Part shown: positions 62,500-64,000 of the stretch, in pieces
Layout of the letters: each line of letters begins with the position of its first letter
Position numbering within the stretch: the first letter of the stretch is position 1
Source: Sinomicrobium sp.
GTDB lineage: Bacteria > Bacteroidota > Bacteroidia > Flavobacteriales > Flavobacteriaceae
Direction: 5' to 3'
Length of the DNA stretch: 64,000 nt
Assembly (NCBI GenBank): GCA_029266035.1
Contig: JAJUFH010000016.1
Location: 1-64,000, forward strand
The notes under the pieces: model-generated
Seen by the model: only the letters and a program-made list of their open reading frames with translations
Databases searched by the model: none
Told to the model about the DNA's origin: nothing
Program-made: the position numbers and the translations under genes

Positions 62500-64000
62500 C
62501 TACACCAAAGAATGTCTCGACATTTCTTCCGGTTGGGCTACGTCAATTAGTTTTAGGACAGTAGGAGCTATATCGCCTAAAATACCACTGTCTACGTGAG
62601 TCACCTCGTCGTCTACCACTATGATTGGAACAGGATTGGTGGTATGCGCTGTATTCGGACTGCCATCGGGGTTTATCATAGTATCACAATTACCGTGATC
62701 TGCAATAATAATCGACGCATATCCATTTTCAAGAGCCGTACCTACTACCTCTCTGGCACATTGATCTACGGTTTCACAAGCTTTAACGGCTGCTTCCAAT
62801 ACTCCGGTATGGCCTACCATATCGGGATTGGCAAAATTGAGGCACACAAAGTCTGCTTCACCCTTTTTCAGTTCAGGAATAATGGCATCGCGTATATCAA
62901 AGGCACTCATTTCAGGTTGTAAATCGTAGGTCGCTACCTTTGGAGAGGGACACAAAATTCGCTTTTCTCCCGGAAAAGGTTCCTCTCGTCCTCCGTTAAA
63001 GAAAAAGGTAACATGGGGATACTTCTCCGTCTCCGCAATACGAATCTGTTTTTTGCCGGCTTGCGACAATACCTCTCCAAGTGTTTTTCTGATATTCTCC
63101 TTGTCGTATATCACACGAACATTTTCAAAGGTTTCGTCGTAATTGGTCATGGTCACATAATAGAGATCCAGCTTGTGCATATTCTGCTCGTGAAAATCCT
63201 GTTGACTCAAAGCCTGAGTAAGCTGCCTTCCCCTATCTGTTCTGAAGTTAAAGAAAATCACCACATCCCCCGGCTGAATAACTGCTGTTGGCTGTCCTTT
63301 GCCATTATCGGCTATAATGGGTTTTATAAACTCATCGGTAATCCCCTCGTCATAACTTTCTTGAACGGCCTTGACCAAATCAGAAGTCAAATATCCCTCA
63401 GCATTCACTAAAGCGTCGTAGGCGAGCTTAACCCTCTCCCAGCGCTTATCTCTGTCCATCGCGTAATACCTCCCTGTTATCGAAGCCAGAGTAGCGTGTC
63501 TTTTGCCACAATACTCAGATATATCGGCAACATAATCTTTTCCACTTTTTGGATCCACATCTCGCCCATCGGTAAAGGCGTGAACGTACACCTGTTCCAA
63601 TCCATAACTGTCGGAGGCATCCAGTAAGCCTTTGAGGTGATTGATATGCGAGTGTACTCCACCATCGCTTAAAAGTCCGAGAAAGTGAAGGTTTTTTCCA
63701 CTTTCTTTTGCGTGTACAAAAGCTTCTTTTAACACTGGCTCGTCTGCAAGGGTTCCTTTTTCTACGGCCATATTTATCTTGGCGAGATCCTGATATACAA
63801 TTCTACCGGCTCCGAGGTTCATATGTCCTACCTCACTATTTCCCATCTGCCCTTCGGGAAGACCTACATTCATCCCATCAGTACGCAATTCGGCATTGGG
63901 GTATTTCTTGTACAAGGAATCTATAAAAGGAGTATTGGCATGATCTATAGCCGATATTTCCGGATTGGGCGACTTGCCCCAGCCATCCAGTATCATCAGT
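62500..64000 (-). CDS. gpmI: 2,3-bisphosphoglycerate-independent phosphoglycerate mutase, 5' end outside the window
   Basis: GpmI interconverts 3- and 2-phosphoglycerate in glycolysis and gluconeogenesis with two Mn2+ ions. The visible 500 residues begin inside LMILDGWGKSPNPEISAID, only a few residues after the expected start, so the true start lies just beyond base 64000; the ATG at 63996 is internal. The phosphoserine loop GNSEVGHMNLGAG, FTDGRDVDPKSG, FFNGGREEPFPGE and the C-terminal metal motifs IIADHGNCD and NTAHTTNPVP are intact. Confidence 0.95.
   Translation of the reverse strand, partial: LMILDGWGKSPNPEISAIDHANTPFIDSLYKKYPNAELRTDGMNVGLPEGQMGNSEVGHMNLGAGRIVYQDLAKINMAVEKGTLADEPVLKEAFVHAKESGKNLHFLGLLSDGGVHSHINHLKGLLDASDSYGLEQVYVHAFTDGRDVDPKSGKDYVADISEYCGKRHATLASITGRYYAMDRDKRWERVKLAYDALVNAEGYLTSDLVKAVQESYDEGITDEFIKPIIADNGKGQPTAVIQPGDVVIFFNFRTDRGRQLTQALSQQDFHEQNMHKLDLYYVTMTNYDETFENVRVIYDKENIRKTLGEVLSQAGKKQIRIAETEKYPHVTFFFNGGREEPFPGEKRILCPSPKVATYDLQPEMSAFDIRDAIIPELKKGEADFVCLNFANPDMVGHTGVLEAAVKACETVDQCAREVVGTALENGYASIIIADHGNCDTMINPDGSPNTAHTTNPVPIIVVDDEVTHVDSGILGDIAPTVLKLIDVAQPEEMSRHSLV

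Overview
The window looks like the chromosome of a marine, polysaccharide-degrading member of the Flavobacteriaceae (Bacteroidota). The evidence is SusC/SusD genes, promoters of the Bacteroidota type (TAnnTTTG near -7, sometimes with TTG near -33), A-rich leaders without strong Shine-Dalgarno sites, a 950-residue CarB, DUF4199 and head-GIN (DUF2807) proteins, and a large sulfatase/glycosidase locus.

Layout. Positions 1-630 hold the end of a probable transposase beside a decayed Bcr/CflA drug-efflux gene. Positions 790-9200 are housekeeping: a 58-residue membrane protein, fumC-hutI (7 bases apart), a membrane-anchored coiled-coil protein, hutG, carB and rpmH. Positions 9400-15300 carry a TPR-like membrane protein, a lytic transglycosylase, an alpha/beta hydrolase, a possible structured RNA or leader before a very small GNAT-like protein, mtaB, a GlmU-like protein and rpmE2. 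Positions 15480-20760 run rightward: DUF4199 protein, polyprenol-phosphate-type glycosyltransferase, phosphohexomutase and an MsbA-type ABC exporter. Positions 21000-28090 hold two ECF sigma-factor cassettes. The first has a membrane partner and a Spy-like periplasmic protein. The second has a membrane partner plus DUF4097 and DUF2807 beta-solenoid-like surface proteins. A leftward PepSY (PiuB-like) trio, probably for iron uptake, lies between them.

Positions 28091-54090 are one polysaccharide utilisation locus (PUL) of 14 leftward genes with a divergent GntR/LacI-type regulator at the head. In transcription order: GH16 lipoprotein, SusC, SusD, a FISUMP lipoprotein with duplicated EF-hand-like loops, GH2, S1 sulfatase, SGNH hydrolase, a small Spy-like protein, S1 sulfatase, GH97, a GH110-like beta-helix protein, S1 sulfatase, a FAD-dependent oxidoreductase and a sodium/solute symporter. 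The simplest reading is a sulfated galactan (agar/porphyran/carrageenan class). GH16 would cut at the cell surface, SusCD import oligosaccharides, periplasmic sulfatases and exo-glycosidases reduce them to monomers, and the symporter with the oxidoreductase handle the last sugar. The substrate is inferred.

Positions 54100-64000 hold a class II Fic protein preceded by a cluster of GCGGAGA repeats, a NagD-like phosphatase, an Atg22-like MFS protein, an M48 lipoprotein protease, kmo and kynU (tryptophan to 3-hydroxyanthranilate), a divergent O-methyltransferase, tatA and the incomplete gpmI. I saw no tRNA, rRNA or CRISPR. No stretch longer than about 300 bases lacks a gene.
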